Positions 5,992 through 8,241 of a stretch of 8,241 nt of DNA are shown here, in pieces. Source of the DNA: Desulfuromonadales bacterium (GTDB lineage: Bacteria; Desulfobacterota; Desulfuromonadia; Desulfuromonadales; BM103); the NCBI GenBank assembly GCA_029859485.1, contig JAOUDB010000097.1, positions 1 through 8,241 on the forward strand, read 5' to 3'. Within the stretch, counting starts at the first letter, position 1; every line of letters starts with the position of its first letter. The notes below the pieces were generated by a model that was not told where the DNA came from, searched no databases, and saw only the letters and a list, made by a program, of their open reading frames with translations. A program made the translations under genes and the position numbers.

Positions 5992-7701
5992 ATGACCGGT
6001 TTGAAGTGGAGTTATTTCCACCGCGGCGGCACAGAGAGATTACTTGGCAAGACGATCCCTGACATGCTGGCAGAAGTCGTCTGTCGTCATCCAGACAATG
6101 ATGCCATTGTCTCACGTCATCAGAACCGTCGCATGTCGTATACCGAACTGGCCGAAGCCATAGACCAATTGGCCAAAGGGCTACTTGGTTTGGGTTTCGG
6201 GCGCGGTGACCGGGTCGGTGTCTGGTCGACGAACAACATCGAATGGGTGCTCCTCCAGATGGCCACCGCCCGGATAGGAGTTGTTCTGATCAACATCAAT
6301 CCTGCTTATCAAAAGAAGGAGCTTTCATTCGCACTTGAGCGTTCCGAGGTTCAAGGGCTTTTCATCATCCCCTCTTTTCGAACCAGTAATTACGTGACCA
6401 TGCTCACGGAGTTGATCCCGCAATTAAAGAACACTCAATGGTCATCTATGGAGACAGAAAAATTCCCTTTTCTCAGGATGATCGTCCTATTTGATCCTGC
6501 AGCGCCGAAACAGACCACCAAACCGCTCCCGGGATTCACGACTTGGGAAGAAGTTTTGAGCTGCGGTGACGGGATTCACACGAAAGACTTGAACGAGGTG
6601 ACAGCGGCCCTGGACCGTGACGATCCAATCAACATCGAGTACACCTCGGGTACCACCGGCTTCCCCAAGGCTGTTATTCTTTCACATCATAACATTCTCA
6701 ACAACGCCTGGTTCGGCGCCAAGGCTATGAACTTTACCGAGCGTGATCGTCTGTGCGTGCCGGTTCCATTTTACCACTGCTTCGGGATGGTCCTGTCCAA
6801 CTTACTTTGCCTCTCTGCGGGAGCATGTATTGTACTACCAGACGAGCATTTCGACCCCTTAGCCACTTTGCAGGCGATCGAAGAAGAACACTGTACTGCG
6901 GTCCACGGCGTTCCGACGATGTTCATCGCGGAGCTCGAACATCCCCGGTTTGCCGATTTTGACTTGACCTCTTTGCGCACAGGCATTATGGCCGGCGCGA
7001 CATGCCCCCCTGTACTGATGAAGCGCGTTATCGAAGACATGAATTGCAAAGACATCTTGATCGGCTATGGGGAAACCGAAGCTTCACCACTCACGCACTT
7101 GACCGACAGCAATGATAGTTTGGAAATAAGGACTGAGACGGTGGGCCGGAATTTACCGCATCAAGAAGTCAAGGTGGTCGACACAGCCACTGGACGTACC
7201 ATGAGGGTTGGAGAGTCCGGGGAGATCTGCTTCCGGGGCTATCACGTCATGCGGGGCTACTATGGCGACCCGGAAGCTACGCGTGAGGCCATCGATACGA
7301 ATGGGTGGTTACACTCTGGCGATCTTGGCGTGATGGACGGGGAGGGGTGTGTGCGCATCACGGGACGTTTGAAAGAAATGATTGTCCGCTCTGGAGAAAA
7401 TATCTACCCCCGGGAAATCGAGGATTTCCTTTTCACCCATCCGAAGGTAGCCGAAGTTGCTGTGTTCGGGCTCCCGGACGACTATTACGGTGAGGTGGTT
7501 ATGGCTTGGTTAAAACTTCACTCTGGCAAAAGCGCTACCGCCGAGGAGATCCAGGATTACTGTCGTGGTGAGATCGCTCACTTCAAGATCCCGAAATATG
7601 TTTGGTTCGTTGATGAGTTCCCGATGACGGTTACCGGTAAGTTGCAAAAGTTCAGAATGCAGGAGATGGCACTGGAAAAGATGGGCAGGACATCGCCGTA
7701 A
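5992..7701 (+). CDS. AMP-forming acyl-CoA synthetase, ACSF2-like
   Basis: The 569-residue product activates a carboxylic acid with ATP to an acyl-adenylate and then to acyl-CoA. The open frame runs upstream to 5872 inside the beta-subunit gene, but the ATG at 5992 is the likely start: AGGAGAGGG (5975-5983) lies 8 bases ahead, and the protein then opens like relatives. Motifs in order: YTSGTTGFPK (217-226, phosphate loop), PFYHCFGM (259-266), GYGETEASP (358-366), GWLHSGD (438-444), the hinge region GRLKEMIVRSGENIYP (458-473), and MTVTGKLQKF (545-554) with the acyl-adenylate Lys550. From memory, the whole chain follows human ACSF2, including NPAYQ (103-107) and HFKIPKYVWFV, so a medium or branched short-chain acid is likely. 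It lies 31 bases after the beta gene. It could supply acyl-CoA for reductive carboxylation or recover acids; ATP formation from acyl-CoA is less usual for this family. Domain content and length are normal. Confidence 0.93.
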   Translation: MTGLKWSYFHRGGTERLLGKTIPDMLAEVVCRHPDNDAIVSRHQNRRMSYTELAEAIDQLAKGLLGLGFGRGDRVGVWSTNNIEWVLLQMATARIGVVLININPAYQKKELSFALERSEVQGLFIIPSFRTSNYVTMLTELIPQLKNTQWSSMETEKFPFLRMIVLFDPAAPKQTTKPLPGFTTWEEVLSCGDGIHTKDLNEVTAALDRDDPINIEYTSGTTGFPKAVILSHHNILNNAWFGAKAMNFTERDRLCVPVPFYHCFGMVLSNLLCLSAGACIVLPDEHFDPLATLQAIEEEHCTAVHGVPTMFIAELEHPRFADFDLTSLRTGIMAGATCPPVLMKRVIEDMNCKDILIGYGETEASPLTHLTDSNDSLEIRTETVGRNLPHQEVKVVDTATGRTMRVGESGEICFRGYHVMRGYYGDPEATREAIDTNGWLHSGDLGVMDGEGCVRITGRLKEMIVRSGENIYPREIEDFLFTHPKVAEVAVFGLPDDYYGEVVMAWLKLHSGKSATAEEIQDYCRGEIAHFKIPKYVWFVDEFPMTVTGKLQKFRMQEMALEKMGRTSP

Positions 7702-7770
7702 GCCGCCGAATGTCAGATGTGAACACCCTGGACTACATCCTGAAAATTGACAGTGGGTATCGTCGGCGGT
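7702..7770. repeat. Inverted repeat just after the operon
   Basis: GCCGCCGA (7702-7709) begins directly after the stop codon of the synthetase gene and can pair with TCGGCGGT (7763-7770) over eight positions, one of them G-U, across a 53-base loop. No T-run follows, so it is not a standard terminator. It could shield the mRNA 3' end or be chance; the GC-rich arms stand out in otherwise mixed sequence. Confidence 0.3.
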
Positions 7771-7817
7771 GATAAAGGTACAATGACTAGCCCATATGCC
7801 CGTCAATATGATTGATT

Positions 7818-7850
7818 AAAAACCCCCAGCTTTTGATGTAAAAGCTGAGG
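7818..7850 (-). terminator. Terminator hairpin facing left (minus strand)
   Basis: On the minus strand CCTCAGCTTTT (complement of 7850-7840) pairs with AAAAGCTGGGG (complement of 7834-7824) over 11 positions with one G-U, around a 5-base loop. One G and then five T follow (complement of 7823-7818). On the plus strand the stem has a C-A mismatch and no T-run. It is thus a good stop for leftward transcription that would otherwise run antisense into the operon, yet no minus-strand gene is visible to its right in this window. Confidence 0.6.
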
Positions 7851-7856
7851 TTGAGT

Positions 7857-7888
7857 GCTAACTTAAATAAAAAAGTTAGCTCTGTTTT
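7857..7888 (+). terminator. Second hairpin, weak plus-strand terminator candidate
   Basis: GCTAACTT (7857-7864) and AAGTTAGC (7873-7880) form a perfect 8-bp stem around an A-rich 8-base loop, and AG/CT bases outside extend the symmetry after one mismatch. TCTGTTTT follows, which gives a modest T tail on the plus strand. It could end transcripts of the five-gene operon about 160-180 bases after the last stop codon. The AT-rich stem makes it weaker than the two better terminators in the window, and a protein-binding inverted repeat is an alternative. Confidence 0.4.
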
Positions 7889-7912
7889 GGGAGAGATTGT
7901 CGTCAACGTTTA

Positions 7913-8065
7913 ATGGCGAGTTTATTCTTATTATATTGCAGGGGCAGTAAGAATTTTACTTTATATAAGATCGCTCACAATTATGGAGAGAGGGCTTGGG
8001 TCGAAGAACCGAACGGAGGAGGTTGCACCTTCTGGGTGGAAATGGAGGATGCCTCTGGGCCTTAA
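7913..8065 (+). pseudogene. Remnant resembling the C-terminus of a histidine kinase
   Basis: A 50-codon open frame from ATG 7913 to TAA 8065 ends in a stretch like the last strand-turn-strand of histidine kinase ATPase domains: YGERAWVEEPNGGG (residues 24-37), then CTFWVEM (38-44). Kinases typically have a form such as HGGRxWVESxPGxGTTF at this place. LYKIA (17-21) may match the start of the preceding helix, with about three residues missing against the usual GLGLYIVKKIV pattern. Everything before it (H box, N box, G1 box) is absent, and the frame is closed by a stop at 7877-7879. No clear ribosome site is seen, so I read it as a broken end of a kinase gene and not a working protein. The match is by eye and covers only about 30 residues. 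The same frame contains the first copy of an 18-base direct repeat. Confidence 0.42.
7939..7956 (+). repeat. Direct repeat, copy 1 of 2
   Basis: The bases caggggcagtaagaattt recur at 8216-8233 with one difference (G to C at position 6). The copies start 277 bases apart, and both are preceded by a T- and A-rich run. This copy lies inside the kinase-like remnant, exactly before the part that resembles a kinase. Confidence 0.6.
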
Positions 8066-8173
8066 AAAACAGAGCAATTTTGACCGTCCTGATTACCATT
8101 TGTCACGACATATGAGAGAAAAACCGGCTTATTATTGATAGAGGTATTCAGGAAGCTCTTTAATACACAATAC
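8066..8173. other. Short non-coding stretch after the kinase-like remnant
   Basis: This AT-rich stretch contains no open frame longer than about ten codons from an ATG, and I see no recognisable motif. Together with the hairpins and repeats on either side, it makes up the gene-poor 540-base tail after the operon. Confidence 0.4.
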
Positions 8174-8213
8174 GATGGCCGCCTGGATCAATTCCGAGCG
8201 GTCATTTTTATTT
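8174..8213 (+). terminator. Rho-independent terminator candidate near the right edge
   Basis: Bases 8174-8187 pair with 8193-8206 around a 5-base loop. Of 14 positions, 10 are Watson-Crick pairs, three are G-U and one is a C-A mismatch; the central GCCGC/GCGGT block is strong. TTTTTATTTA (8205-8213 region) follows. It faces right, about 110 bases after the kinase-like remnant, and may have been the terminator of the gene from which that remnant derives. Confidence 0.6.
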
Positions 8214-8215
8214 AT

Positions 8216-8233
8216 CAGGGCCAGTAAGAATTT
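8216..8233 (+). repeat. Direct repeat, copy 2 of 2
   Basis: The bases cagggccagtaagaattt match copy 1 (7939-7956) at 17 of 18 positions. It starts a few bases after the T tail of the terminator hairpin, close to the window edge, so whatever it belongs to continues outside the window. Confidence 0.6.
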
Positions 8234-8241
8234 CGCATTTC

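Noticed and set aside
7720..7770. Stretch resembling an IS21- or IS481-type end (CTGAAAATTGACAG)
   Set aside because: No transposase remnant and no second copy or inverted partner is present in the window; the resemblance is from memory and too short.
7857..7880. Integron attC-like site (GCTAAC ... GTTAGC)
   Set aside because: The outer cores do not satisfy RYYYAAC and GTTRRRY, the spacing is too short for the inner L boxes, and no integrase or cassette series is present. A hairpin explains it.

Overview
The window reads as a chromosomal segment of an anaerobic Gram-negative bacterium. A member of the deltaproteobacterial / Desulfobacterota type is my best guess. The guess rests on a PEP-CTERM surface protein (an exosortase substrate, known only from Gram-negatives), a ferredoxin-dependent 2-oxoacid oxidoreductase (an anaerobe-type enzyme) and an ordinary sigma-70-like promoter. 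No taxon can be fixed from the sequence alone.

Layout: (1) 1-920 holds one gene for a secreted PEP-CTERM protein, with a promoter candidate, a small leader hairpin and a clear terminator. (2) 995-1432 is the remnant of an IS3-family insertion sequence on the minus strand, of which only the transposase C-terminus and one outer end survive. (3) 1433-1739 is an AT-rich gap in which I find no gene. (4) 1740-7701 is a tightly packed plus-strand operon of five genes: a Glu/Leu/Phe/Val-type amino acid dehydrogenase, a fused gamma-delta subunit, an alpha subunit and a beta subunit of a 2-oxoacid:ferredoxin oxidoreductase, and an AMP-forming acyl-CoA synthetase of the ACSF2 type. Two junctions are 4-base ATGA overlaps; the others are 41 and 31 bases. 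(5) 7702-8241 is a gene-poor, AT-rich tail. It carries two adjacent hairpins, a 50-codon remnant resembling the last part of a histidine kinase ATPase domain, an 18-base direct repeat with one mismatch, and a terminator-like hairpin.

The five operon genes form one chemical line: amino acid <-> 2-oxo acid + ammonia (dehydrogenase), 2-oxo acid + CoA <-> acyl-CoA + CO2 + reduced ferredoxin (oxidoreductase), and acyl-CoA <-> free acid (synthetase). In the dehydrogenase, the two residues that hold the glutamate side-chain carboxylate in true glutamate dehydrogenases are Ile and Ala, which points to a hydrophobic substrate such as leucine, valine or isoleucine. The module could oxidise branched-chain or similar amino acids. 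It could also run in reverse: activate a branched short-chain acid, carboxylate it reductively and aminate it to an amino acid. The AMP-forming ligase fits the reverse direction, or salvage of external acids, at least as well as it fits degradation.

The main points for follow-up are the substrate switch of the dehydrogenase, the unusual cysteine spacing in the first iron-sulfur motif of the gamma-delta subunit, the histidine kinase remnant with its flanking repeat, and the terminator inside the IS remnant. I do not see a clearly new biological system here; the operon is a coherent but partly unusual assembly of known families.
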